Counted from the first letter of the stretch, positions 13,501 to 23,251 are shown. The stretch: 64,000 nt of DNA from Phlebotomus papatasi (GCF_024763615.1 NC_077224.1:87802712-87866711), one strand, 5' to 3'. Numbers and translations: made by a program. Notes: generated by a model from the sequence alone, not told the origin.

Positions 13501-16500
13501 CACTGCAGACCGTGAAGGAGCAGTAGACTTTACCATGCCCTTTATGAATCTTGGGATTTCCATCTTGTACAAGAAACCCTCTAAGGAACCACCATCTCTC
13601 TTCTCCTTCATGAGTCCCTTCAGCAAAGAAGTCTGGTTGTACCTTGGAATGGCATACTTAGGAGTCTCCCTGTGCCTCTTTATTCTGGGCAGAATCTCTC
13701 CGGGAGAATGGGACAATCCCTATCCATGCATTGAGGAACCTACAGTCCTGGTGAATCAATTTCACTTTGGCAATTGCCTGTGGTCAACAATTGGGGTACT
13801 TCTTCAGCAAGGAACAGACGTAGCTGCCAAGTTAGTAAAGACACATACCATTTTTCCAAGACACAATCCTAATTTTCCCAAATTGCTTTTTAAAAATATT
13901 TACTTTCTGTAATATCTTTAGATGACTATCAGTTGTTTTCTCGGGATTTCAATAATTTCATAGAATTCCACATTTCAATTAGCCGAGACAAAAACCTTCT
14001 GAAGTGGCCATTTAAAAATTTTGCTGAAAACATTTTCTTTCTAAATTGATAGTGTGTGTTTCTAGAATAATCCTAATAATATTTTGTTTTGGGTAATACA
14101 GAAGTTTTGCCAAAGAAAATATAAACTCAAATTCTCAATCTTCCCAAGACATACACCAAAATCACAATTACAAATGTAGTTCTTGGAGAGAAGGATTTCT
14201 ATTAAATCTCAGACTTTACTTCTTTTTATAAAGCATAGAATGGTACTGAAATTGAAACATGGAAACTAAGAATATGTCACTTCGTTCAATTTTTCCCAAG
14301 ACACAAACCTAAATTAAAGACGATCTGGAGATTGAAACAGTTTTACACATCTCATTGTAGTCCCAATTAATATTTTACATTAAATTTTGAGAATCATATT
14401 AAATATCAAAAATATATGGTAGCGCAAACATAGACATTTTCGATAATTCCAAGACACAAACCTAAGATTGTAGTGCTACATAGAATTTCAAGAATAAAAT
14501 AAACAAAAATGTGTCTACACAACTGATCGTCTTCTCACTATTTTGCAGGAAATAGAATGACACTGAAATTTTAATAAAAGTAATAGAGAACAAATATTTT
14601 CCAAAATACCTAAGACACAAACCAAAGCCAAAAGCATTTTGAGTGTAAAAGGTTTGAAGCGGATTCAGTAAACGTTTAGATTGCAAATAATTTTGCTCAT
14701 GAAAAAAAGATACGTAAATTAATCGCAAGTTACAGTATGCTGTCTAATATTTCGATAAATGAGCATAACAAATAAACATTCTTTAATTTCTCCAAGACAC
14801 AAACCCACGCTAATACTAAATTACGTTTTTGATTGAAAGTTTAAGGTTAGTTTTTAAGCTGTCTTTCCTACAAATAATGATATTTTCTATTTTGTGTAAA
14901 TTATTTTGCAACTAAAAGTGGAGTAAGGTTAATAAAAAACACAAAAATATTCTAGCACTTTTCCAAGACTTAAACCTGTTCGAGAAATATTGAATAAAAG
15001 CAAAATTCTATTTAAAAATCCTTTGTATGTTTTCTAAAAGCATTATACTTTGTAAAAATTAATTTTAAATCAAATTTTTATTTAGTAAAATTATAAAACA
15101 GTCATTAACTTAGCCAAGACACAAACCTAAGTACGTAAAAATACAGTTAATCGTAGGGAAAGTGGAATCTATTTAAATTTCAAGAAAACTCCAAAAATTG
15201 TAGAGCAACAAATTCCACCAAACTCTTGATCTAAACGAAAATGACACATAATTAATTTTAATCCTTCCCAAGACACAAACCCAATAATATTGAACTACAG
15301 AGTATTTGCTAACTAAAGTGATCCCCTTTAAAAATGTTACTGCAAAATTTTACTAATCATTCACTGTATTTTGCACTAAATTTAGAAAAGTCCACTAAAC
15401 AATCTCCATTAGTGCTCAATCGAGTGGAGAAAAGCGACTGCAATTTCCAAGTGAAATTGAACTTTTTCACCCAACACCACCCATCCAAATGAGAGATTGT
15501 CTTTTCTCACAATCTCAGCGAATAAATTAACTCAATCGCACTTAATTCCCATCTCCAGAGCACCATCTTCGCGCGCCGTTGCTTCCATTTGGTCCTTCTT
15601 CACATTAATCATGGTGTCCTCGTACACAGCAAATCTGGCCGCCTTCCTCACAGTCGAATCCGTCTATTCGCCCATCAACAATGCCGAAGATCTGGCCAAT
15701 GCCAAGGGTACCATCAAGTATGGAGCCAAGAGAGACGGAAGTACCATCAGTTTCTTCAAAGATGCCGAATATCCGATTTATCAGCAAATGTACAAGTACA
15801 TGATGGATCATCCGGATATGTTGACCTCATCGAACTCAGAAGGATTGTCAAGGGTTAAATCTGAGAATTACGCCTTCCTCATGGAATCCACTTCCATTGA
15901 GTACATCACTGAACGAGAATGCGATGTGGCTCAAGTCAATGGTTTGCTGGACGACAAAGGATATGGGATTGCTATGAGAAAGAGTAAGTTTGAAGCCCTG
16001 TAATGCCTTAAATAGCCCCCAAAGTGTTATTCATACAGAGAAAGTAGCGAGAGTGATTTCAAACCAGTGAAACTGTGACAAAACCTTTGCAAAAGTCGAG
16101 AAACCAAAAACTCTTGTCAGTAAAGACACTGAGAGAAATTCCTAACTACCCCTAATGAATACCATCAGTGGGATTGAATTTGGTTACACGATTTTAATCT
16201 TAAATAAAATTTTTAGTCATAGTTCGAAAAAAGTTTTCACATAATAGTGGGATTGGTAGTTCGAATACCACTGACAAGGAACAAATGGGATTCATCCTAA
16301 CAAATCTTGGGATTGGCTTCACCCCTATTTACAGTAGTTTTTAGTCCTTTTTTGGGATTGGTTTCATTTCTTTGGGACCCACATCAATTGATGATTAATT
16401 GATCACATTTTGCGATTGCCTTTCAATCATAAAATGGAATTAGATCAATTCTAAAATGAGATGAAATAAATTTCTGAATTGCAATTTGGAATAGAATCAG

Positions 16501-18159
16501 TCAAATAATTTATTTTAAAAAATCCAATCCAACTATGTGAAAGAATTGCCAAATTAAGTTGAATTTATCGCAAGATCACCTAGGATAAATCGTTTAATGT
16601 GTTAGAATCAATCCCATAAAATGATTAAAATAAATCCCACAATTTTATTAATTAGTGGGATTGGAGACCCATAAATCTCACAAAGTGGATAGAATTGCAA
16701 AATGTAATACACAAGATCGTCTGCAGTAAATTGTAATAGATAGAATTAATCCAATAATTTAAAAAAATCAACCCCAACGTGTTATTTAATTCTGTTACTT
16801 CGTTTTGTTTAATCTTTTTCAATCCCATAGTGTGACAAAATGACAAATTGATATAGGAACAAACACAAGAGTCTCTGGAGTCGATTTTAAAGTGGAATAA
16901 AATAAATTACATGATTTTGTGCAATTTAAAAAAAATTAACTAAATGTTGTTAATAAATTCAAAAGCTATGTGGTATTGGGATCTCTTCAAACCTTCGATG
17001 TAATAGGATCTATAATGGGATAGAATAGACTACGGGACTGTTTGGAACTCATTTTAAAATGGGACAGAATGTATATGACCAATCCCAAAATGTTATTGTA
17101 TTCAATCGATAAGTGGGATTGGGATAGAATCAATAAACAGACCGATTACAATCCACCGTAAAACGGGACAAAACGCATACATTCAATCCCAAAATGTTAT
17201 TGCATTCAATTGCTAAGTGGTATTGAAATCCATTCAATCCCAAAAGGTTATAGGATCGAAAATAGGATAGAATCAATTTCAAGACTAATTGCAACAAATC
17301 GGAAAAGGCGACCTAATGGGTATAATCAATCCCAAAACGACATTGAACTGTACAAGGTTGTGGGATTTGGATCTCCTGAATCCCACAATGTGATGGCATT
17401 ACAAATAGGACAAAATGAATTACCAAACCAATTTCAACCACTCATAAAAGGGATAGAATGGATAAAATCAATACCAAAATGTTATTGTATTCAATCGCTA
17501 AGTGGGATTGGAATCTATTTAATGCCACAATGTGGTAGTATCGTAAAAAGGACAGAAGCAATACCAGAATTTCATAAAGTTGAATCCCAAAGTATTATTT
17601 ATTACAATTACCAATCCCACAAATACAATCAAATAAATTTTAGAGATTTTCATGCTGTTTGTGACGGATTTCTAACTCTTTTATACAGATTCTCCCTACA
17701 GAAATGCATTAAGTGAAGCTGTTCTCAAGCTCCAGGAACAGGGTAGACTCAGTGCTCTCAAGATAAAATGGTGGCAGGAGAAACGCGGTGGAGGAGCCTG
17801 TTCTGTAAGCCCATGGAATCCCATCCCAAAGTCTTAACTTTTCAGTTATTGCATTTCAGAGCAGCGGATCAGACGATGGAGCTGAACGCCTGGATATGGC
17901 AAATGTGGGAGGTGTATTCTTCGTTCTGACCTGCGGAAGTGCCTTTGGGGTGTTCTACGGATGCTGTGAATGGCTGTACTTCATCCGGAAAAGAGCTGCC
18001 AAGAAGAAAGTCTCTCTCCAGGAGGAATTTGCGTCAGAGTTCAAATTTGTGGCAGCTTGCAAGAGTAACGTTCGCGTGATCAGAGAAAGAAGTGACGAGA
18101 TAGATTCTCAGCATTCAGCCATTTCAGAGGCTTCAACCAAATCCAGAAGAAGTCAATAA
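1437..18159 (+). CDS. Kainate-type ionotropic glutamate receptor, complete 11-exon gene
   Basis: This encodes a plasma-membrane glutamate-gated cation channel subunit. Eleven exons (1437-1518, 4448-4623, 7945-8170, 10340-10738, 10934-11109, 12862-13083, 13208-13411, 13469-13830, 15559-15983, 17689-17804, 17860-18159) join in frame to 2688 nt, giving 895 residues, a usual length for kainate receptors. Visible parts: signal peptide (1-~22); amino-terminal domain (~25-420); S1 with T505 and R510 of the glutamate-binding LTIT-x-x-R motif; M1 (~549-569); re-entrant pore with LLQQG (Q608 at the Q/R site); M3 with SYTANLAAF (637-645); S2 with GST (S677, T678) and E725; a likely C737-C795 disulfide; M4 (~813-837); a basic tail. 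The S1 position usually holding Pro (PLTIT) is Asp503; I believe this is common in insect members. The fly subtype (KaiR1D, Ekar, Grik or clumsy group) was not resolved, so no symbol is given. Non-neuronal GluRII subunits look less likely. Confidence 0.93.
1519..4447 (+). other. Intron 1 with decayed duplicated repeat
   Basis: This 2.9-kb intron has no convincing exon. A diverged direct duplication is visible: 1983-2165 matches 2833-3043 (shared words CTTAACTTCTCT and TTCGGAAAC, then AACCTC and AGTCTGAA), and the TTAAGCCGAG..CGGCTT motif near 2339 recurs near 2738. The stretch about 2380-2710 and 3050-3600 is richer in GC than the rest and probably represents old mobile-element sequence, with no recognisable protein. 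Confidence 0.5.
4448..4623 (+). CDS. Receptor exon 2: start of amino-terminal domain
   Basis: Encodes GGIFDGDTSDAEMAFAYAV and on to CQAIR, the first lobe of the periplasmic-binding-protein-like domain. A TTTAG acceptor precedes it. GTAAGT is the chosen donor, leaving phase 0. A GTGTAA donor two bases earlier is possible but would shift the frame. Confidence 0.9.
4920..5945. repeat. Tandem ~287-bp repeat array, part 1 (intron 2)
   Basis: The marker CTTTTGGGATT occurs at about 4944, 5211, 5499 and 5786 (steps 267, 288, 287). Each unit holds inverted GGGATTGG and CCAATCCCAA words about 60-70 bp apart, so a unit can fold on itself. The four units are diverged but easily aligned by eye. Confidence 0.85.
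6870..7850. repeat. Tandem ~287-bp repeat array, part 2 (intron 2)
   Basis: This is the same family as the array 1 kb upstream, more diverged: marker positions are about 7165, 7450 and 7729, with a further partial unit near 6870-6990. Inverted CCAATCCC/GGGATTGG words are kept. The 0.9 kb between the two parts (5945-6870) holds nothing I recognise. Confidence 0.8.
7945..8170 (+). CDS. Receptor exon 3: amino-terminal domain
   Basis: Encodes TGIAGIIGPQSPHSSVHVHS through VRAWEWKEFTILYEN. The GPQSP and DVVRxWxWKxFTIxYE-like segments are hallmark kainate-receptor amino-terminal domain strands. It is bounded by a CCATAG acceptor and a GTATGA donor. Confidence 0.92.
8440..9935. repeat. TGTCA/TGACA-rich intronic repeat region (intron 3)
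   Basis: Dozens of TGTCA and TGACA words occur on both strands, including a full TGACAGCTGTCA palindrome near 9743. The same vocabulary reappears at 24.5-25.4 kb. This is probably an accumulation of diverged small elements with TGACA termini rather than a single unit. Confidence 0.55.
9074..9268. mobile_element. MITE with 18-bp perfect terminal inverted repeats
   Basis: It begins GAACCCCTATTGACACTT and ends with the exact reverse complement. It is about 195 bp long and has no coding capacity. The 3' flank (CCATGTCGAAG) resembles the end of the element near 34.9 kb, so the true ends may lie slightly further out. Confidence 0.75.
10340..10738 (+). CDS. Receptor exon 4: amino-terminal domain core
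   Basis: This is the longest amino-terminal-domain exon (133 residues) and carries HIVLDCSAKILPEVLKQAQQ and FIITNLDLHTLDLEPYQYS, typical of kainate receptors. It has a TTTTAG acceptor and a GTGAGT donor, and continues directly into the next exon after a 195-bp intron. Confidence 0.93.
10934..11109 (+). CDS. Receptor exon 5: amino-terminal domain
   Basis: Encodes LTTETVLVFDSVIMFAEAL and IALNCDDNLTWSSGSSIMNF, matching the family pattern DAVxxFAxAL...LxCxxxxxWxxGxSLxNxI. It has a CTCCAG acceptor. The GTATTT donor is somewhat weak but keeps phase 0. Confidence 0.9.
11110..12861 (+). other. Intron 5: TTAAGTACTTAA-rich repeat, otherwise featureless
   Basis: Between about 11281 and 11740 the words TTAATTAAGTACTT, TTAAGTACTTAA and ATTAAGTAC recur, a self-complementary vocabulary shared with 26.6-27.4 kb. 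The remaining part to 12861 shows no exon and no repeat that I could place. Confidence 0.5.
11359..11403 (-). mobile_element. Fragment of tRNA-derived SINE head
   Basis: On the minus strand it reads GATCTCAGTGGCGCAATAG, matching the A-box end of the SINE copies at 44.0 and 56.3 kb. Only about 45 bp of the 5' head is present; the B-box and body are missing. Confidence 0.6.
12862..13083 (+). CDS. Receptor exon 6: end of amino-terminal domain and linker to S1
   Basis: Encodes GLSYDIHFDNKGLRTDFLLD...LQKVGTWN, the standard LTGxIxFDxxGxRTxFxLDIxEL..KxGxW block, and ends in FIVLTAL at the start of the ligand-binding core. The acceptor (TTGGCCAG) lies 18 bp after a C-run and is less certain than the others. 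The donor is GTAATT. Confidence 0.85.
13208..13411 (+). CDS. Receptor exon 7: S1 half of ligand-binding domain
   Basis: Encodes PPYGMLTES...RFEGFGIDLIHELSLMLGFNY and EWNGMIKELLEY. The FEGFxxDLxxxLxxxLGFxY and WNGMxxEL signatures are diagnostic of kainate/AMPA S1. It has a TGCCAG acceptor and a GTAAGT donor. Confidence 0.95.
13469..13830 (+). CDS. Receptor exon 8: S1 end, M1 and pore loop
   Basis: Carries the glutamate-binding LTITADRE, the pre-M1 block MPFMNLGISILYKK, the M1 helix, and the pore loop FGNCLWSTIGVLLQQG. The Q/R-site codon is CAG (Gln608), so the genome encodes the calcium-permeable form. The GTTAGT donor splits a Lys codon that is completed by the next exon. Confidence 0.95.
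13850..15290 (+). repeat. Tandem ~153-bp array with conserved 17-bp core (intron 8)
   Basis: The core CCAAGACACAAACCTAA or a close variant occurs ten times, starting at about 13856, 13983 (degenerate), 14144, 14296, 14449, 14609, 14792, 14963, 15114 and 15268. Most steps are 150-160 bp (range 127-183). Sequence between cores is far more diverged than the cores. The first core is about 25 bp inside the intron. Confidence 0.85.
15559..15983 (+). CDS. Receptor exon 9: M3 and most of S2
   Basis: Contains SIWSFFTLIMVSSYTANLAA (M3 gate), then the S2 segments KYGAKRDGSTISFF (binding Ser/Thr) and YAFLMESTSIEY (binding Glu). Acceptor ATCTCCAG completes the split Lys. The donor is GTAAGT in phase 1. 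Reading through this donor would give a stop within 6 codons. Confidence 0.96.
16140..17640 (+). repeat. 143-bp GGGATTGG/CAATCCC satellite, degenerate copy (intron 9)
   Basis: Units carry CAATCCCAAAATGTTATTG followed by a variant of CAATCGCTAAGTGGGATTGG. The GCTAAGTGG-type marker is at about 17107, 17211, 17354 and 17496, so two steps are 142-143 bp and one is shortened to about 104. The left half (16140-17000) shows the same words without clear periodicity. It is the same family as the array at 18.84-19.87 kb. Confidence 0.8.
17689..17804 (+). CDS. Receptor exon 10: end of S2
   Basis: Encodes SPYRNALSEAVLKLQEQGRL and LKIKWWQEKRGGGACS, the SPYRxxISxAxLxLQExGxLxxLKxKWW block universal in these receptors. 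Cys795 is the likely disulfide partner of Cys737. The acceptor TTATACAG sits directly after the intronic satellite. The donor is GTAAGC. Confidence 0.95.
17860..18159 (+). CDS. Receptor exon 11: M4 and cytoplasmic tail
   Basis: Encodes the linker SSGSDDGAERLDMANVGGVF, the M4 helix (FFVLTCGSAFGVFYGCCEWLYF), a basic stop-transfer (IRKRAAKKK), and a tail of about 55 residues ending STKSRRSQ before TAA. No PDZ-type terminus is evident. Confidence 0.95.
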   Translation, partial: SSGSDDGAERLDMANVGGVFFVLTCGSAFGVFYGCCEWLYFIRKRAAKKKVSLQEEFASEFKFVAACKSNVRVIRERSDEIDSQHSAISEASTKSRRSQ

Positions 18160-18455
18160 ATTCTTATCCTAACTTCCCAGCCCCTCGCCAAAGACAAAAA
18201 GTAAAAAGAAAATTTTGCAGACTTTCCCTTTCGTAATTTTCCCTCCAAAGTGCTATTTTATTCACTTCTCCCCAAACCGAATACCCACTCAAAACAGCCC
18301 CAGACATGACATGAAAAATAGCAAAGAATTCAATGATATACTGCACTCTCAACTTTACAACTTTATCAACTTGAGAATAAATCATACATTTGCCATCCGG
18401 AGATAGATATTGGAAGAAAAGACTTTTCCATTCGACAAAAAAAGAGGAATAAAAA
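18155..18455 (+). terminator. Candidate polyadenylation signals of the receptor gene
   Basis: AATAAA occurs overlapping the stop codon (18155), at 18376 and at about 18449. The one at 18376 gives a short 3' UTR and is a sensible candidate. Which is used cannot be told without transcripts. Confidence 0.4.
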
Positions 18456-18839
18456 TAAAGTTAAATGAAAATATCTTAAGGCTTTTGTGTACTTTTGAGG
18501 AACCTCTGCACGTGAAACGAATGGATATGTTAGCCACCTCGAGGATATGTCTTATTTTTCTAAAAGCATCTCGCAATTGTTGAAAATATCTCAATATAGC
18601 CCAATCATCAATATTTACCCCGACATTGTTGAAAGCTTTCTCTCATCCATATCAATTGGAAAAGACATTTATCATTATTTACCGCAGATTCCAATTGAGA
18701 AGTAGTTGGTTTTGTATGAAAACATTCAAATTGAAAAACAAATAATAATTCTGTTTGGGAAATTTTAGCAGTATTGTGAATATTTCAAGTATTTAGTTCT
18801 CTAACTCAACCACTTGGCGCTAGTGTCGAAGACTCAAAA

Positions 18840-19875
18840 ATTATAATTATTGGGACTTATTCAATCCCACAATGTGATAAGATCGCAAATTAGATAGAAT
18901 CAATTACCAGACCATTTGCAAAACGGAACAGAATGGGTATAATCAATCCCAAAATGTTAATGTACTCAATCGCTAAGTGGGATTGGAATTAATTTAATCC
19001 CACTATGTGAAAGGATCTAAAATGAGATAGAATCAATCAGCAGACCATTTGCAACTAATTAGAAAATGGAATAGAGCGCATATAATCAATGCTAAAACGT
19101 TATTGTATTCAATCGCTAAGTGGGGATGGGATATCCTCAATCCCACAATATGGTAGCATCGTAAATGGCATAGAATCAATTAAAAGACCATTTGCAACCA
19201 ATTGTCAAACGGGGAAGAATGGATATAATCAATCCCAAAACGTTATTGTATTCAATCGCTAAGTGGGATTGGGATCTTCCCAATCCCACTATGTGATAGG
19301 ATCTAAAATGCGATAGAATCAATTAGCAGACCATTTGCAACTAATTATAAAATGGAATAGAGTGCATATAATCAGTACCAAAATGTTATTGAATTTAATC
19401 GCTAAGTGGGTTTGGGATATCTTCAATCCCACAATATGGTAGCATCGTAAATGGCATAGAATCAATTAAAAGACCATTTGCAACCAATTTTCAAACGGGG
19501 AAGAATGGATATAATCAATCCCAAAATGTTATTGTATTCAATCGCTAAGTGGGATTTCGATCATTCCAATCCCACAAAGTGATATGTTCGAAAACGAAGT
19601 AGTATCAATTACAAAACCAATTGAAATCAATTGTAAAATGTTATAGAGCACATATCACCAATCCCAGAATGTTATTGTATTCAATCGGTAAGTGGGATTG
19701 GGATCTATCCAATTCCACAAGGTATCATGATCGAAAACGAGATAATATATATTATAAAACCCATTCAAATCGATTGTAAAACTCTACAGTACTCATATAA
19801 CCAATCCCAAAATGCTGTTGCATTCAATAACTATAAGTGGGATTGGTATCTATTCAATCCCATTTAGTGATAGTA
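18840..19875 (+). repeat. Strict 143-bp satellite array downstream of the receptor gene
   Basis: The marker CGCTAAGTGG (or variant) is at 18971, 19114, 19257, 19400, 19543, 19685 and ~19829, with steps of 143, 143, 143, 143, 142 and ~144. About seven units carry CAATCCCAAAATG and AATCCCACAATRTG. The regularity and similarity are much higher than in the intron 9 copy. Confidence 0.93.
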
Positions 19876-21110
19876 TCAAAAATTAGTCAAATATAGCAAT
19901 GCATTTCGATTATGCGAAAAAATTAAGTATTACAACAAATACAGTCATCATTTTACGTGTGTATCTCGAGTAAATATTTTTTCGTTGACGACTTCGCTCT
20001 TAAATCTCGTAGGATTACCAGTTTATATTTATTTTATGTCCTTTATGATAATTACAGTTGTATATTTAAATTTCACTATTATTTGTAGATAATACATACG
20101 CTAAAGTATCTAAAATTTGTAATTGCAATTTTAAAATTAGTAACATGATTCAAATTAAATACGAATCTACTAGTTTTAAAGCATTTTAATTCTTTCGCAT
20201 CTCACCAACAGAATAAACAGCAAGGATAGAATAAAAAAAGGTCACTGAGTATCCAAATCCGATATCTGAAACAATTTGTTCTCTACCCGGGAATTTAAAA
20301 AAATGAAAGCTTAGTTTGAAACTAGGTTTAAAGTCACAAAAATTGAGGATTTCCTTTAGTAAAAAGCTAATTACTATCCTGTGTCTGCACAAAAAATGAA
20401 CAATACCGAAGAGGTTAAATTATACAATAAATGGTGGCTGTCTGGGATAAACTCATGGTTTTAATTTTTTGTTTTAAAAACTAACCCTCATAAATCTTCA
20501 GGATTCTAAAGAACATATTTTATTTCACAAATTGAATTATTTCTAGGGTTAAAACTCTTGAAAATACTTGTCATTAGGGCGATAGAAAAAGCCATGAGTT
20601 TTCCTCAAGTTCATGGTAAGTTTACAGCAATTTATCAAAGTATTCTCTTGTTCGAGAAGTCAATAACTTTTAGAATTCAACGCATCCCCTCTTCAGAAAA
20701 AGACTAATTTAGTGAAAAGTTAAGTATATCCTGGAGCAAGACACATTCATCGTAAGACCTCCTCTAACTTCCCACAGCAACAGAAAGCTTTATCACATTT
20801 TTTTTCAGACATTCATGTGATTTCTCCCAACTTTCGCCAGCAAAAGCTCTCTCTTCTGGACATCCTTGTCAAGACGCACAAAAAAAGCCGAGAGTATGAA
20901 AAAGAGGCGGACTTGAAAAAGTCAAAAATACCAGAGATTTATACAAGTTTTCCACCAAGCAATCATGGACCATTCACAATTTTCTTCATATAGAATGGAA
21001 CGTCTTTTTCCCTTTGACCACTACAAGAAAATATTATTATACAGGGGAGGTTGGGGCTGTTGTGGCCAGGGGATAATTTATATTGTGTTCCAGTCAATAA
21101 TCTGAAAGCT
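19876..21110. other. Intergenic, nothing recognised
   Basis: AT-rich sequence with only short out-of-context reading frames on either strand; no repeat family, exon or RNA gene was recognised. Confidence 0.5.
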
Positions 21111-21114
21111 AAAA

Positions 21115-22100
21115 TCCGGAATAGATCGAATTCCTGAATAATTAAAATCCCGAATGGGTAAATATTCGGAAGAACCAAAATTCTGAATGAGCTAAAATTC
21201 CGAATGGACCAAAATTCCGAAAGAGCCAAAATTCTGAATTCCTACACTGAGAAAAAAGAGGGTGCGATTAATTTTTTTCCTCACAACTTTAACACTTTTT
21301 AGGTGTAAAAATATATCAAAATTTTTTATATTAATTTTATACATTTTTAAGGGCAAAATTAACATGAAAAAGTGTAACTTTAACCCCTAATACACCTGAA
21401 AAGGGTAATATTTACACCGATTTTGGATCAATACTGCAGGGTAAAATTAACATTTCCGGAATGTTATTTTAACTTTTTCGGATTTCTCTCAAGTGTAAAA
21501 GTGCCGTAACTACTCCCACGATTGCATCTCTCTTTGTTGGAGGTAGAGAGAAATTTAGTGAGTTTTGGTCATTTTGGTTAATTGCAACATTATTATATTC
21601 TGTATAATTTCATCCCTTTCAAGATTTTGATCATTCCGGATTTTGATTTCGGTATCTTGGCTTTAGGGATTTTGACTTTGAAGATATTAGTTTCCGGGAT
21701 TTTGCTTTTTCGGAATTTTGACTCATTCGAATTTTTTGCTTTCGTAATTTTTGGGCATCAGCACTTTGGCTTTTTGTAATTTTGATGTCCGGGATTTTAG
21801 TTTTCGGGATTTTGGCTTTTAAAGAATCTAGCTTTTCGGAAATTTGGAATTTGTGATTTTGATGTTCGGGGTTTTTGCATTCGTGATTTTGGCTTTTCGA
21901 GATTTTGATTCTTTCGGTATTCTGGCGTTCAAGATTTTGAGATTTTGACAATTCGGGATTTCGATCTATTCCGAATTTTAAGCTTTTCGAAATTCGAATC
22001 TTCGATCCAATCGGGATTTTGGATTTTGTAAATTTTACATACGGGATTTTCGCATTCGTTTAATCGACTTTTCGAGATTTTAATTGGAGAACCTAATTTA
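21115..22100. repeat. Inverted degenerate minisatellites flanking a MITE
   Basis: Left of the MITE (about 21115-21240) runs AAAATTCCGAATGRRCC-type units. To the right (about 21610-22100) runs the reverse-complement type, units of roughly 15-20 bp such as TTCGGGATTTTGGCTTT. The two blocks are therefore in opposite orientation. Reading frames across the right block are by-products of the repeat. Confidence 0.75.
21243..21497. mobile_element. MITE, TACACTGAG family, copy A
   Basis: About 255 bp; starts TACACTGAGAAAAAA and shares over most of its length the landmarks GAGGGTGCGATTAA, TTTTTAGGTGTAAAAATATA, GGGTAAAATTAACATTTCC and TAACTTTTTCGG with the copies at 27.5 and 38.4 kb. The right terminus has decayed (CTCTCAAGTGTA). 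Confidence 0.85.
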
Positions 22101-23215
22101 GCATCAAGAAAATCCCAAAACAGCTCCAACCTCCCCTATTTTGGTTAAGAAGAGGAAAGATGGTAAGAAAAACGATTTTCTGTCAACTAGCAACATTTCT
22201 CTATTAATCACCCACCAAGAGAAAACCCCCTTCAGTACTGTCTAAGAAAATTCTCTGTGACTTTTCCCTTCAAAAAGACGATGGAAGAGGCATGACAATC
22301 GCCTTTGGTTCAAAAGAAAAGCCAATCTTATGTATCTTGGGGCCTCTATCAAGCTCACAGCTCATTCAACCCAAAATCCAAATGAATACACAATAAAAAC
22401 TTCCTCGTCAGCCCTTCTATAGCCCCCGCCAAGTCTTCCGCCTCATTTTCTTGCGCCCATCCTGACCGATTGTACAACAAATCACAACACCCCCATCAAG
22501 AAATTCCCAGCAGCTTCCTCGCGGAAAAAAAGGAAGGAAGAAACCGTGAATCTTGTGCCCATTGAACACTGACTCTGACATGGAAAAATATTAATTATGG
22601 GGATGTTGGAAGAAGCCTCGAAAAAAAAAGAATATTCCGGGTCATCATCCTTATGTCTGAAAATTTTCTTCTCTTTTGCCTCGGAGCAATATTCGTGGTA
22701 CATTTTTACTCATTTTCGTCAAGATCATAATGGAAGAGACGATGGGTAACTTCTGGCAGAAAATGAATGAATGTCTACGTCACTCCTATCCAACAATCCA
22801 TTCCATCACTCTTCCATTTATGAAAGATTTTTTTTTTTACAAAAGGAAAACTCTTATACTTGTTTCGTTATCTAAAAGATTCATATGATTGTGAAAGGGG
22901 TGGAACCTGATTAATAGAAAATGTTATAAAAATTGATGAACGAGGTATAATAATTCCAAAAAGATTTTTAAAAATGTGTTCTTAAAGTAAAATTAGAAAA
23001 AAGGCTTTCTAGGGTGAGCTTGATTTATAAAGGAATATTATAATTCATTCTTAAGGTATTCTATTTGGGAATGACACCCCATGTAGCACAGAATTACTAA
23101 AATGTTATATCATTCCGGTGACAAAATTAATTGTCATTACCTAAAATTTACTTCATTGTGAAGTAATAAGACGAGCCTGTTACATGTTTTGTTTTCAATG
23201 CGACGTAGCGGCCCA

Positions 23216-23250
<35 letters not shown>
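23216..23250 (+). repeat. (AAGT)n microsatellite, possible retroposon tail
   Basis: About 8.5 copies of AAGT follow GTAGCGGCCCAT. A similar context with a shorter ACTTACTTAC run occurs on the other strand near 24565, suggesting that both are tails of a common retroposed element. Confidence 0.7.

Positions 23251-23251
<1 letters not shown>

Noticed and set aside
13850..15290. CRISPR-like array of short repeats with unique spacers
   Set aside because: The host is eukaryotic, the spacing (~153 bp) is far too long, the cores are imperfect, and the array is intronic.
15589..15858. Alternative-frame and antisense open frames over receptor exon 9
   Set aside because: They are shadows of the real S2/M3 coding frame, which matches the family throughout.
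17210..17716. 168-codon open frame on the + strand overlapping exon 10
   Set aside because: Its translation is repeats of the 143-bp satellite and it runs through receptor exon 10 in the wrong frame.
21582..22129. Open frames in the 21.6-22.1 kb block
   Set aside because: Translations simply echo the TTCGGGATTTTGG minisatellite.
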